Below, piece after piece: positions 19,021-26,973 of a stretch of 64,000 bases of DNA. Made by a program: the position numbers and the translations under genes. Within the stretch, counting starts at the first letter, position 1, and every line of letters begins with the position of its first letter. The stretch is from Shimia aestuarii (GTDB lineage: Bacteria > Pseudomonadota > Alphaproteobacteria > Rhodobacterales > Rhodobacteraceae). The notes beneath the pieces were generated by a model. That model was not told where the DNA came from, did not search any database, and worked only from the letters and a program-made list of their open reading frames with translations. Location: the NCBI RefSeq assembly GCF_900114635.1, contig NZ_FOTQ01000002.1, positions 62,001 to 126,000 of the forward strand. The letters are read 5' to 3'.

Positions 19021-19060
19021 ACCGACGTAATACCGACACAATACCGACGTGTTGCCGAAC
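19021..19060. repeat. 11-bp tandem ACCGACGNNAT repeats, locus 1
   Basis: Three consecutive 11-bp units, ACCGACGTAAT, ACCGACACAAT and ACCGACGTGTT, then a partial unit GCCGAAC. They lie between the P450 stop and the Lrp regulator stop. The period is close to one DNA turn, so each unit presents the same face. The same unit, also ending in CCGAAC, recurs at 48644-48683. Confidence 0.8.
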
Positions 19061-19103
19061 AGGTTTCTTACGCACTTTCAGTGCATTAACTTGATTCTTC
19101 GCA

Positions 19104-19565
19104 TCAAAGCGGCAGCATCGTCGTCGACTTGATCTCTTCCATCGACAAGAGCGCGGTCACGTTGTGCACCTTCACCTCTGAAATCAGCGCCTGATAGAAT
19201 GTGTCATAGGCCCGTGCGTTCTGGACCTGCACCTTGAGAATATAGTCTATATCCCCCGCCAGCCGGTGCGCCTCGAGCACTTCGGGGCGGTCCTGCAGCG
19301 CCTGCAGGAACTTGGCCTGCCAATCCGCTTCATGCTCGGACGTGCGGATCAGAACAAAGAAACAAGCCTCGAACCCGAGCGCCTCGGCATCGAGCAGAAC
19401 CGTCTGCCTTCGGATCACCCCGGCTTCGCGCAACTTACGAATCCGATTCCACACCGGCGTCTTCGAAGACCCCACTCGCTTGGCAATTTCATCCAGCGAT
19501 TGCGCCGCATCGCGCTGCAACTCACCAAGGATTTTCCGGTCCATCTCGTCGATCCGCAATGCCAT
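19104..19565 (-). CDS. Lrp/AsnC-family transcriptional regulator
   Basis: 153 residues from the ATG at 19565, with GGAGAAAA upstream. An N-terminal helix-turn-helix (about 5-60: DRKILGELQRDAAQSLDEIA, then KRVGSSKTPVWNRIRKL) and a C-terminal RAM ligand-binding domain (about 65-150) give the standard architecture. It is divergent from the DUF2849-cysI-cysH operon with 141 bp between, so it is a good candidate regulator of sulfur assimilation, sensing an amino acid such as cysteine or methionine. The ligand is inferred. Confidence 0.93.
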   Translation of the reverse strand: MALRIDEMDRKILGELQRDAAQSLDEIAKRVGSSKTPVWNRIRKLREAGVIRRQTVLLDAEALGFEACFFVLIRTSEHEADWQAKFLQALQDRPEVLEAHRLAGDIDYILKVQVQNARAYDTFYQALISEVKVHNVTALLSMEEIKSTTMLPL

Positions 19566-19706
19566 CCCATTTTCTCCAGCTATCCGGGAAATTCGCACTG
19601 CGTGGCGACACAACCGGAACAAACGTTTCTATTTTTCCCACCATCTGGCGCGATAGGGGGAATATTTCCTATATCTACACCCAAGTCAAACCAATGGAGT
19701 CCGGTC

Positions 19707-20015
19707 ATGCCCCGCGCATTCACGCCCAAAGTCATCACCGCCAACGCCCTGATCGAGGGCGACGTGATCTATCTTGCCGCAGATGACAGCTGGACCCGTG
19801 ACATGTGCAAGGCCGAACTGATCACCGACGAGGCCCACGCCCAGCTGCGCCATCTCGAAGCCGAGCAACGCGCCAGCGAAGCGGTTGGCGTCTATCTCGC
19901 CGATGCCACGCCCGGCACCACCGGCCCCGAACCGACCCATTTCCGCGAGGATTTCCGCCGCACCGGCCCCTCGAACTATTTCCACGGCAAGCAGGAAGAG
20001 GCAAACCATGTATAA
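19707..20015 (+). CDS. DUF2849 protein, first gene of the sulfite reductase operon
   Basis: 102 residues, starting MPRAFTPKVITANALIEGDV. DUF2849 proteins are small and uncharacterised, and occur directly upstream of nitrite/sulfite reductase in many alphaproteobacteria. Here it overlaps the reductase start by 8 bp. No signal peptide, membrane helix or cysteine motif is visible. Conserved Asp/Trp residues sit in the LAADDSWTRD segment. A role in assembly or regulation of the reductase is plausible but unproven. Confidence 0.85.
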   Translation: MPRAFTPKVITANALIEGDVIYLAADDSWTRDMCKAELITDEAHAQLRHLEAEQRASEAVGVYLADATPGTTGPEPTHFREDFRRTGPSNYFHGKQEEANHV

Positions 20016-21675
20016 GTACACCGATTTCGACGCCGCTTTCCTTGCAGAGCGCAACCGCCAGTTCCGTGCCCAGGTCGAGCGCCGCATCGCCGGCAACCTG
20101 ACCGAGGACGAGTTCAAGCCGCTGCGGCTGATGAACGGTCTTTACCTGCAGCTGCACGCCTACATGCTGCGTGTCGCCATCCCCTATGGCACGCTGTCAT
20201 CCGCGCAGATGGACCAGCTCGCGCTGCTCGCCGACAAGTGGGACAAGGGCTATGGCCATTTCACCACACGCCAGAACATCCAGTACAACTGGCCCAAGCT
20301 CAGTGACGTGCCGGACATGCTCGACGCTCTGGCCGAGGTGAACTTGCACGCCATCCAGACCTCCGGCAACACCATCCGCAACGTGACCGCGGACCACTTC
20401 GCCGGGGCCGCCGCGGACGAGATCGCAGACCCGCGGCCTGTCGCGGAACTGATCCGCCAGTGGTCCACCGACCACCCGGAATTCCAGTTCATGGGCCGCA
20501 AGTTCAAGATCGCCGTGTCCGGGGCCGAGAATGACCGCGCCGTGCTCAAGGCACACGACCTGGCCGTGCGGATCGTGAAAAACGACGAGGGTGAAACTGG
20601 CTATCAGATCCTCGTTGGCGGCGGCTTGGGCCGCACTCCGATGATTGGCAAGGTCCTGCGTGATTTTCTCCCCAGCGCCGACCTGCTGGCATATATCGAG
20701 AGTGTTGTCTCGGTCTGGAACCAGATCGGCCGCCGCGATAACAAGTACAAGGCGCGGATCAAGATCACCGTGCACGAACATGGTCTCGACGATATCCGCG
20801 CCCGTGTCGACGCGCGGTTCGCGCAAATCCGCCCCACATTCGGCGGCTTCGATCAAGAGCTTCTGGCCCAGATCGAACAGCACTTCGCCGCGCCCGCCTT
20901 CCGCGAAGCGCCGACGGACGCCTTTAATCGGGCCTATGACGCTGACCCGCTGTTCCGCAGCTGGGCCGACAGCAACCTGAGCGCGCACCGCGCTCCGGGC
21001 TATGCCATTGTCACGGTCTCGCTCAAGAAGCATGGCGCGACCCCCGGCGATGCGACCTCGGACCAGATGCGTGCGCTTGCGGACGTTGCCCGTCAATACG
21101 GCCATGACGAGCTGCGCATCAGCCACGAGCAGAACGTGATCCTGCCGCATGTGCACAAATCCGACCTGCCCGAGATCTATGCCGCCCTGCGCGACGCCGA
21201 TCTGCACACCGCCAATATCGGCATGATCTCGGACATCATCGCCTGCCCGGGCATGGACTACTGCGCGCTGGCCACGGCCCGTTCGATCCCTGTTGCCCAG
21301 CAGATCGCGACCCGCTTTGACGAACTCAAGCTGGAGCACGATATCGGCCACCTGCAGATCAAGATTTCTGGATGCATCAACGCCTGCGGTCACCACCATG
21401 TCGGCCATATCGGCATTCTGGGCCTCGACCGCGCGGGTGTGGAAAACTACCAGATCACGCTGGGCGGCGACGCCACGTGGGACGCGGCCATCGGTGAACG
21501 CGCCGGCCCCGGCTTTGCCTATGACGAGATTGTTCCGGCAATCGAACGACTGGTCGAAGGCTATCTCGAACTGCGCGAAAGCCCCGAGGAAACCTTCCTC
21601 GCCGCCTATCGCCGCCTGGGTCTTGCCCCGTTCAAGGCCTATCTCTACCCCGAGGCGCGGGCCAATGCGGCATAA
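20008..21675 (+). CDS. cysI: Assimilatory nitrite/sulfite reductase hemoprotein
   Basis: 555 residues with the duplicated ferredoxin-like plus siroheme/4Fe-4S architecture. The four cluster cysteines are visible as ACPGMDYC (about 413-420) and SGCINACGHHH (about 454-462). It reduces sulfite to sulfide with six electrons at a coupled siroheme/4Fe-4S centre in the cytosol. Nitrite cannot be excluded from sequence, but cysH next to it indicates sulfite. There is no separate flavoprotein CysJ, so electrons probably come through ferredoxin and the Fpr encoded downstream. Overlaps both neighbours by 8-11 bp. Confidence 0.95.
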   Translation: MYKYTDFDAAFLAERNRQFRAQVERRIAGNLTEDEFKPLRLMNGLYLQLHAYMLRVAIPYGTLSSAQMDQLALLADKWDKGYGHFTTRQNIQYNWPKLSDVPDMLDALAEVNLHAIQTSGNTIRNVTADHFAGAAADEIADPRPVAELIRQWSTDHPEFQFMGRKFKIAVSGAENDRAVLKAHDLAVRIVKNDEGETGYQILVGGGLGRTPMIGKVLRDFLPSADLLAYIESVVSVWNQIGRRDNKYKARIKITVHEHGLDDIRARVDARFAQIRPTFGGFDQELLAQIEQHFAAPAFREAPTDAFNRAYDADPLFRSWADSNLSAHRAPGYAIVTVSLKKHGATPGDATSDQMRALADVARQYGHDELRISHEQNVILPHVHKSDLPEIYAALRDADLHTANIGMISDIIACPGMDYCALATARSIPVAQQIATRFDELKLEHDIGHLQIKISGCINACGHHHVGHIGILGLDRAGVENYQITLGGDATWDAAIGERAGPGFAYDEIVPAIERLVEGYLELRESPEETFLAAYRRLGLAPFKAYLYPEARANAA

Positions 21676-22462
21676 CACGGTTTCCCCCCTGGTTTCGCCG
21701 CTGAACACGGCGGCGAACCTGTCGGAGCTGCCCGCCGATCCGCTCAAGGCCAAGGTCGACGCGCTCAATGCACGGTATCGGCACCATTCGGCGACCGCAG
21801 TGATCGAGGCGGCCTTGCGCGACCCGCAGGCGGGCAGGATCGCGCTCGTGTCCTCGTTCGGGGCCGAGTCGGTGGTGCTCCTGCACCTCGCGTCCATGGT
21901 GGATCGCAATATCCCCGTGCTCTTCGTGGACACCGAGATGCTGTTTGCCGAAACGCTGGTTTATCAACAGGAGCTGGCCGAGCGCCTGCATCTGCAGAAT
22001 ATCCAGATCATCCGCGCCTCGGACGCGACGCTGGCTGCCGAAGACCCGGACGGCACGCTGCACCAGCACGACACCGACTCCTGCTGTGCCCTGCGCAAGA
22101 CCCGGCCGCTGCAAAAGGCCCTGCGCGACTTTGACGGCTGGATCACCGGGCGCAAGCGGTTCCAGTCCGGCACCCGCGCCGCACTCGATTTCTTCGAAGT
22201 CGAGGACTTCACCGGCCGGATCAAGGTCAACCCGCTGGCCCATTGGGCGCCCGAGGACGTGCGCGCCTACATGGAAGAAAACCGCCTGCCCCGTCACCCG
22301 ATGGTGGCCAAGGGGTACCCGTCGATCGGCTGCGCCCCCTGCACCAGCCCGGTTGCCGAAGGCGAAGACCCCCGTTCGGGCCGCTGGCGCGGTCAGGACA
22401 AGGAAGAATGCGGCATCCATTTCGTGAATGGCAAAATGGTGCGCCAAGGAGAAAAGACATGA
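21665..22462 (+). CDS. cysH: Adenylyl-sulfate (APS) reductase
   Basis: 265 residues. The PAPS-reductase fold has the nucleotide loop ALVSSFGAESVVLLHL near residue 58. Two paired-cysteine motifs, DSCCALRKT (about 139) and IGCAPC (about 220), are the 4Fe-4S ligands that separate bacterial APS reductases from cluster-free PAPS reductases. The catalytic Cys is in ECGIH near the C-terminus. It reduces APS to sulfite and AMP using thioredoxin or glutathione. The start overlaps the cysI stop; the stop overlaps DUF934 by ATGA. Confidence 0.95.
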   Translation: MRHNTVSPLVSPLNTAANLSELPADPLKAKVDALNARYRHHSATAVIEAALRDPQAGRIALVSSFGAESVVLLHLASMVDRNIPVLFVDTEMLFAETLVYQQELAERLHLQNIQIIRASDATLAAEDPDGTLHQHDTDSCCALRKTRPLQKALRDFDGWITGRKRFQSGTRAALDFFEVEDFTGRIKVNPLAHWAPEDVRAYMEENRLPRHPMVAKGYPSIGCAPCTSPVAEGEDPRSGRWRGQDKEECGIHFVNGKMVRQGEKT

Positions 22463-22872
22463 CTGTACTCGTGACCGATTCCGGCTTTCAGGCCGATGAC
22501 TTCACCAAACCTTTCGTGCCCGTGAACGAAGCCGCCAACGACGTTGTTGCACTCGATGTGCCCTCCGATTTCGACCCGGCCGAGCTGCTCACCCACCTCT
22601 CGGGTGTCGAGATGATCCGCGTCGATTTCCCGTCCTTCGCCGACGGGCGCGGCTTCACCATCGCGCGTCAGCTTCGGCTAAGCGGGTACAAGGGCCGTCT
22701 GCGCGCCCGTGGCCATGTGATCTCGGATCAATACGCCATGGCGCGGCGCTGTGGCTTTGACGAGGTAGAGATCTCCGACGAGTTGGCCGCGCGCCAACCC
22801 AAGGCCGAATGGGTCTTCCGCGCAGACTGGCAGGCTCATGACTACCAGTCCCGGATGCGCGGGCAGCACTGA
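22459..22872 (+). CDS. DUF934 protein of the sulfur assimilation operon
   Basis: 137 residues, translationally coupled to cysH. DUF934 proteins are found beside sulfite reductase genes in proteobacteria and are often called oxidoreductase probably involved in sulfite reduction, without direct proof. A GRGFTIARQLR segment near residue 62 is the family core. No cofactor motif is obvious. Confidence 0.88.
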   Translation: MTVLVTDSGFQADDFTKPFVPVNEAANDVVALDVPSDFDPAELLTHLSGVEMIRVDFPSFADGRGFTIARQLRLSGYKGRLRARGHVISDQYAMARRCGFDEVEISDELAARQPKAEWVFRADWQAHDYQSRMRGQH

Positions 22873-22905
22873 CGCCCCGTTACCCACTGTCAAAGATAGC
22901 CAATT

Positions 22906-22930
22906 TGCGATATGTCAAAGACATCTCGCA
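22906..22930 (+). promoter_or_regulatory. Imperfect hairpin between DUF934 and fpr
   Basis: TGCGATATGTC and GACATCTCGCA form an 11-bp stem with one mismatch around an AAA loop, 65 bases before the fpr start. It has no T run. It may be an operator or an mRNA-processing hairpin that separates fpr from the cys operon. Confidence 0.4.
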
Positions 22931-22994
22931 GATACACCTTCAAATCCCATGCAGAACTGATAGATGGGGGACAGCCTCCCCCGCCCCTTTTGAT

Positions 22995-23852
22995 ATGACC
23001 GAGCAAAAACCAGTGACCGAAGCCCAAGCCACCGCCGTACCCAAGGTACCCACCCTGCCCGACGCGCAAACCGTGACCGAGGTGCAGCACTATACCGACC
23101 GCCTGTTTTCCTTCAAATGCACGCGGCCCGCGACGCTGCGTTTCCGCTCAGGCGAATTTGTCATGATCGGCCTGATGGGCGATCCCGATCCCAAGACCGG
23201 CAAGCAGAAACCGCTTCTGCGCGCCTATTCCATCGCCTCGCCCAGCTGGGACGAGGAACTGGAATTCTATTCGATCAAGGTCCAGGACGGCCCGCTGACC
23301 TCCAAGCTCCAGCATATCAAACCGGGCGACGAAATCATCCTGCGCCCCAAACCCGTCGGCACGCTGGTGCATGACGCGCTTCTGCCCGGCAAACGCATCT
23401 GGTTCTTTGCCACCGGCACCGGCTTTGCCCCCTTCGCCTCGCTGCTGCGCGAACCGCAGACCTACGAGGACTACGACGAGGTGATCATCACCCACACCTG
23501 CCGCGAAGCGGGCGAGCTGACCTATGGGCGCAACATCATCGACTCTCTCAAGGACGATGAACTGCTGAACGAAGTGATCGGCGAAGGCTTCTGGAAAAAG
23601 ATCAAGTACTACCCGACCACCACCCGCGAAGAGAGCGCCAAGATGGGCCGGATCACCGACCTGATCAACTCGGGCGAAGCTTACAAGGATCTCGGCGTCG
23701 AACCGCTCTGCCCGCAAAACGACCGCGCCATGATCTGTGGCAACCTCGCTTTCAACCTTGAACTCAAGGACATGCTCGAGGCCGCTGGCCTCGAAGAAGG
23801 CGCCAATTCAAAGCCTGCGCAATACGTGGTCGAAAAAGCGTTTCTGGATTGA
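22995..23852 (+). CDS. fpr: Ferredoxin-NADP+ reductase
   Basis: 285 residues of the plant-type FNR superfamily, bacterial subclass. FAD binding is shown by LLRAYSIASPSW (about 78-88), NADP binding by FATGTGFAPFASLL (about 140) and MICGN (about 247). The C-terminus is QYVVEKAFLD. It would supply reduced ferredoxin to the sulfite reductase or oxidise it under redox stress. ATG at 22995 is chosen because the upstream in-frame extension has no conserved sequence. Its last 11 codons and terminator are duplicated 0.8 kb downstream. Confidence 0.93.
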   Translation: MTEQKPVTEAQATAVPKVPTLPDAQTVTEVQHYTDRLFSFKCTRPATLRFRSGEFVMIGLMGDPDPKTGKQKPLLRAYSIASPSWDEELEFYSIKVQDGPLTSKLQHIKPGDEIILRPKPVGTLVHDALLPGKRIWFFATGTGFAPFASLLREPQTYEDYDEVIITHTCREAGELTYGRNIIDSLKDDELLNEVIGEGFWKKIKYYPTTTREESAKMGRITDLINSGEAYKDLGVEPLCPQNDRAMICGNLAFNLELKDMLEAAGLEEGANSKPAQYVVEKAFLD

Positions 23853-23943
23853 ACAATCCCCACATCTGAAACACTAGGAAACCCCGGCTTGATCGCCGGG
23901 GTTTCTTTTTGGGAGACCAACCGACGCCCACCAGGCGGGACAA
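23820..23943. repeat. Direct repeat copy 1: fpr 3' end plus terminator
   Basis: About 124 bp covering the last fpr codons, the stop, the terminator and about 35 bp beyond (to a CACCAGGCGGG block). It is repeated with roughly 80% identity (estimated by eye) at 24593-24715, on the other side of the acetyltransferase gene. Confidence 0.85.
23878..23910 (+). terminator. fpr terminator
   Basis: GAAACCCCGGC and GCCGGGGTTTC form a perfect 11-bp stem around TTGATC, followed by TTTTT: a textbook intrinsic terminator. Confidence 0.92.
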
Positions 23944-24024
23944 ACCAGACACTCGCTGATTTTGATCGGGGCTTTGTCTTTGTGCTAATATGCCCTCAAT
24001 CATCCTTTGCAGGGAGTATGGCGC

Positions 24025-24525
24025 ATGCATATCGTCGAGGCGCGGTCACAGGCGGAAGTTGATGATGCTGCAGCCCTCATGCGCGGCTTGTATGAGGCGA
24101 ACAAATCTCTTTACTCTGACGATCTTCAAACCATTGAAGACTACTACCGCGGGTCATGGTTCTTCGAAACCCGGCCGCAAATCCCGACCGAATACTGCCC
24201 CCCTCAAGGGGACGTGCTCATTGCCTACATGGACGGCCAAGCCGCCGGTACTGTGGCGATCTATCGAATGGACGACAGTCATTGCGAGCTAAAGTCCATG
24301 TTTGTTGAGCCACAGTTCAGAACCAGCGGAGTTGCATCCGCTCTTTGCAAAAAAGTGATCGAATTGGCCGTGGCGCAGGGATACAGCACTGTGAGGCTGA
24401 CAACCGGGGAACGCCAAGGCCCTGCCAGACACCTGTATGAGCGGCTTGGGTTCAAGATTGTCACGCCGTGGGATGCCAATCCGCCACAAGGCTATGACTA
24501 TTTTGAACTTGAGGTAACCCACTAG
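24025..24525 (+). CDS. GNAT-family N-acetyltransferase
   Basis: 166 residues from the ATG at 24025, with AGGGAG upstream. The GNAT acetyl-CoA segment is ELKSMFVEPQFRTSGVASAL (about 91-110), though the usual Q/RxxGxG/A loop reads RTSGVAS. The C-terminal RHLYERLGFKIV is typical. Substrate unknown. Its upstream region and codons are more AT-rich than the neighbours, and it is bracketed by two copies of the fpr 3' end, so it looks like an inserted gene. Confidence 0.88.
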   Translation: MHIVEARSQAEVDDAAALMRGLYEANKSLYSDDLQTIEDYYRGSWFFETRPQIPTEYCPPQGDVLIAYMDGQAAGTVAIYRMDDSHCELKSMFVEPQFRTSGVASALCKKVIELAVAQGYSTVRLTTGERQGPARHLYERLGFKIVTPWDANPPQGYDYFELEVTH

Positions 24526-24592
24526 GTCCGGCCCAGGCATATCTATCGTTCGAGCGCATGAGGCTCCAGCAGCGCGCAAACGCACCCCCAAA

Positions 24593-24625
24593 CAATACGT
24601 GGTCGAAAAAGCGCTCCTGGATTGA
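24593..24625 (+). pseudogene. Remnant of an fpr-like gene 3' end
   Basis: Eleven codons reading QYVVEKALLD and stop, against QYVVEKAFLD in intact fpr. They are followed by the same spacer and terminator. Upstream in the same frame I can follow about 10 more codons (EAPAARKRTPK) that do not match fpr, so the homology ends abruptly. Confidence 0.7.
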
Positions 24626-24650
24626 GCGATACCCAAATCTGAACCGTCAA

Positions 24651-24682
24651 AAACCCCGGCTTGGTCGCCGGGGTTTGTTTTT
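24651..24682 (+). terminator. Duplicated terminator
   Basis: AAACCCCGGC and GCCGGGGTTT around TTGGTC, followed by GTTTTT. It now serves the acetyltransferase gene. Confidence 0.88.
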
Positions 24683-24755
24683 GGGATGCCAACCGAGGCC
24701 CACCAGGCGGGGCAACTGTGCCTTGGCAGAGCCGATCTCAATTGACCGCTTGAGG

Positions 24756-25208
24756 TCACTGGGCAGCGGAAAACCTGTACTCGATATCGGAAAAGGCATC
24801 CTCACCAAACCCGTAGGCAAAGGCCAAACCTTCCGGCCCGGCGGTCACGCCATGTTCCGTGTTGGACGGGATAAAAACCGCCACTCCTGGCAAAATTTCA
24901 ACGGGCTGCCCGTCCAGCATGACGGTGCCCGATCCGCTCAGGCCAAAGTAAAATTCGGGTGGCGTGTGGCGATGCAGGTGCAACACGCCATGCGCGGGAA
25001 AGTTTGCAACGCCCAGAACCACCCCGTTCGACGGTGTCCTGTCACGTGAAATCAGCGTCTGCCAGGTCACGTCACCGAAGGCGGGATCAAATCCCCCTTC
25101 AATCGGCTGATCATCCAACGCGACAACAAAGCCTGCTGGATTGTCATTTGCGGCTGCTGGCGCAAAGTCCTGTTGAACGACATAGTCGTTGAGCTGGGTC
25201 ATGGGCAT
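24756..25208 (-). CDS. Single-domain cupin, candidate DMSP lyase DddW
   Basis: 150 residues from the ATG at 25208, preceded by TGAGGAAA. The metal site of the cupin barrel is HLHRHTPPEFYFG: H79, H81, E85, with Y87, and H119 in NTEHG. The size, the HxHxxxExY spacing and a divergently transcribed LysR gene all resemble dddW of Ruegeria pomeroyi, an iron-dependent lyase that splits dimethylsulfoniopropionate to DMS and acrylate. From memory, DddW uses H81, H83, E87, Y89 and H121, a constant offset of two from these positions; I could not verify this. Many unrelated small cupins share the HxHxxxE motif, so the function stays tentative. Confidence 0.5.
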   Translation of the reverse strand: MPMTQLNDYVVQQDFAPAAANDNPAGFVVALDDQPIEGGFDPAFGDVTWQTLISRDRTPSNGVVLGVANFPAHGVLHLHRHTPPEFYFGLSGSGTVMLDGQPVEILPGVAVFIPSNTEHGVTAGPEGLAFAYGFGEDAFSDIEYRFSAAQ

Positions 25209-25320
25209 GGTGCGTTTCCTCAAAAAGGGTATCCTGTCAGGCCGAGATTTCTACGACTTGCCCGCAAAGTAAAAGCGACATAAACAGGAAGTTATCGGCA
25301 ATTTTTTTTGGTGATGGCCT

Positions 25321-26229
25321 GTGCTCAAAAACAAGATCAACCTGACTTGGCTACGCACTTTCGAAGCCGCCTCTCGCCACCTGAACTTCACCGCAACGGC
25401 AACGGAACTGGGCCTCACCCAGACAGCGGTCAGCCTCCATATCCGAACGCTGGAAGAGCAACTGGGAAGCCGCTTGTTTCACCGCAGGGCGCGCCATCTG
25501 TCCCTGACGGATATCGGGCAGGCCTATGTTGCAACGGTCCGACAGGCTTTGGCGGACATTGACGTGGCCACGGCCAGCCTGTTTGGGGCGACGCGCAACG
25601 AAACCATTACGGTCAAGGCACCGATCTCGACTTCCGCTCTTTGGCTGGCGCCGCGACTTCCCAAGTTCAAGCTGGCTCACCCCGACATTAATGTCCGCCT
25701 CGTTTCGAACATCTGGACAGATGCCACGGGTTTTGACCACGTGGACGTGGAGCTGCGTGTCGGAAGAGGCGACTGGACCGACACCGCCTCCGAACGCTTG
25801 TCCGATGATGTCATGGTCCCGATCGGGCCTGTGGCGGCGGAAAAGACCACCTTTGCCCCCGAGGCGCTTTTGAAGGGCCCATTCATTCGGATTCTGGGGC
25901 AGGAAGCCGATTGGATCAGGTATTTGGCGGCCCACGATCTTGCCCTGCCCGAGAATGCTGAAGAACTCTACGTCGACACCATGACAGCCGCGATTGAGCT
26001 GGCCGCGAATGGCGGCGGCTATGCGGTTGTTTTGAAGCGCTTGGTGGAAATGGCAAACGCAACCGCACCGCGTGTCGCCGTAATCGGCGCTGACGTCCCC
26101 ACGCCAAACGGGCACTACCTCATGCGCCCCAGATCAAAGAGGTCAAAAAGGTCGGTGGTCCTGCTGTTCGAAAACTGGCTCCGAGAGCAGTTTTCGGACG
26201 GCGGGACCTTCGAAGACGATTCGGAGTGA
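25321..26229 (+). CDS. LysR-family regulator (GcvA-like), divergent from the cupin
   Basis: 302 residues from a GTG start. The winged HTH covers residues 7-66 (WLRTFEAASRHLNFTATATE, then LGLTQTAVSLHIRTLEEQLG), followed by a two-lobed effector domain (about 92-295). The protein belongs to the GcvA-like subgroup with few insertions. Divergent arrangement with a 112-bp shared promoter strongly suggests that it controls the cupin gene. If the cupin is DddW, the inducer would be DMSP or a product. A short low-charge region near the C-terminus is followed by RPRSKRSKRS. Confidence 0.93.
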   Translation: MLKNKINLTWLRTFEAASRHLNFTATATELGLTQTAVSLHIRTLEEQLGSRLFHRRARHLSLTDIGQAYVATVRQALADIDVATASLFGATRNETITVKAPISTSALWLAPRLPKFKLAHPDINVRLVSNIWTDATGFDHVDVELRVGRGDWTDTASERLSDDVMVPIGPVAAEKTTFAPEALLKGPFIRILGQEADWIRYLAAHDLALPENAEELYVDTMTAAIELAANGGGYAVVLKRLVEMANATAPRVAVIGADVPTPNGHYLMRPRSKRSKRSVVLLFENWLREQFSDGGTFEDDSE

Positions 26230-26418
26230 CATCGCAGGGCGACCAGCCATCCAACATGCGGGATTGATCATATGCGGCCTCGAAGACGGCTCTGACGTGA
26301 ACCCAAAGCAAAGCGTGCTCAATGGCCTTTCTTGTCTGATCCGTGCGACAGGCCATCTCAGAACAGGCAAGCCGCCGTTTCCGGCGCGACCAGTTTCATG
26401 GTCTTCAGCTGTTCGGCG

Positions 26419-26838
26419 TCACGTATCGAAATAGGTTGGAAACCCCTCAAAGGTCTCTGCTGGCGCCTGTCCGAGTTCCCAATTCGCACGCTCACAGGTA
26501 AACACCTCGGCCCGCTTTGTCACCTGCGGCGCTCCTTCCAGCGCCCCGGCAGGCACGATCACGAACCGCCCCGATGCGCCCTCGAAAGGCAGGGCGCTTC
26601 CACATTGGTTGCAGAACGCGCGAGAAAACTGGCGGTCCGGGTGCCGGAACTTGGTCACGTGCGCCTCCCCCCTGACCCAGCGCAGGGTGCGGGTCGTCGA
26701 AAACAGGTTTGCCGCCATCGCAGAACCGCTCAGCTTGCGGCACTGCTCACAGTGGCAGAACAGCAGAAACGCAAAATCGTTTTCGATTTCGAAGCTCGTC
26801 GCACCACACAGGCACCCGCCCTCGATCATCCCGGTCAT
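26419..26838 (-). CDS. GFA-family zinc protein, second copy
   Basis: 139 residues. Zinc cysteines are GGCLCGATSF near residue 8, FCHCEQCRKLSG near 27 and AFCNQCGSALPF near 75. A different subgroup from the protein at 5795-6223 (more acidic, with a WVRGEAHVTKF segment). Start at 26838 is supported by GGAGTTGGAG upstream. Function unproven, as for the family. Confidence 0.88.
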   Translation of the reverse strand: MTGMIEGGCLCGATSFEIENDFAFLLFCHCEQCRKLSGSAMAANLFSTTRTLRWVRGEAHVTKFRHPDRQFSRAFCNQCGSALPFEGASGRFVIVPAGALEGAPQVTKRAEVFTCERANWELGQAPAETFEGFPTYFDT

Positions 26839-26907
26839 GTCTCCAACTCCCCGATCCGCTTGCAACATCATAGCACAGGGGCCACGACGCAGAAGCGCGC
26901 ACGACGC

Positions 26908-26936
26908 AAAAAAAGGGCCGCCCATCCGGGCGACCC
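26908..26936 (-). terminator. Terminator of the Ala/Glu-rich protein gene
   Basis: GGGCCGCCC pairs with GGGCGACCC around ATCC, with one C-A mismatch. On the minus strand it is followed by a run of seven T. It lies 38 bases after the stop at 26974. Confidence 0.75.
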
Positions 26937-26973
26937 CTGACATGTCCGTCTCTGGCAAACCGCCAGACGCAGC

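Larger units (their letters stand above)
24593..24715. repeat. Direct repeat copy 2 flanking the acetyltransferase gene
   Basis: About 123 bp matching 23820-23943, with scattered substitutions and small indels. Between the copies lie about 650 bp containing only the acetyltransferase gene. The divergence suggests an old duplication or two paralogous ends. Confidence 0.85.

Noticed and set aside
20197-21933. A 578-codon minus-strand frame opposite cysI
   Set aside because: The plus strand encodes an intact sulfite reductase with all cluster cysteines; the antisense frame has no family match.
26120-26356. Short minus-strand frames between the LysR gene and the second GFA gene
   Set aside because: No ribosome-binding site, partly antisense to LysR, and no recognisable domain. 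The 190-bp gap otherwise shows nothing.
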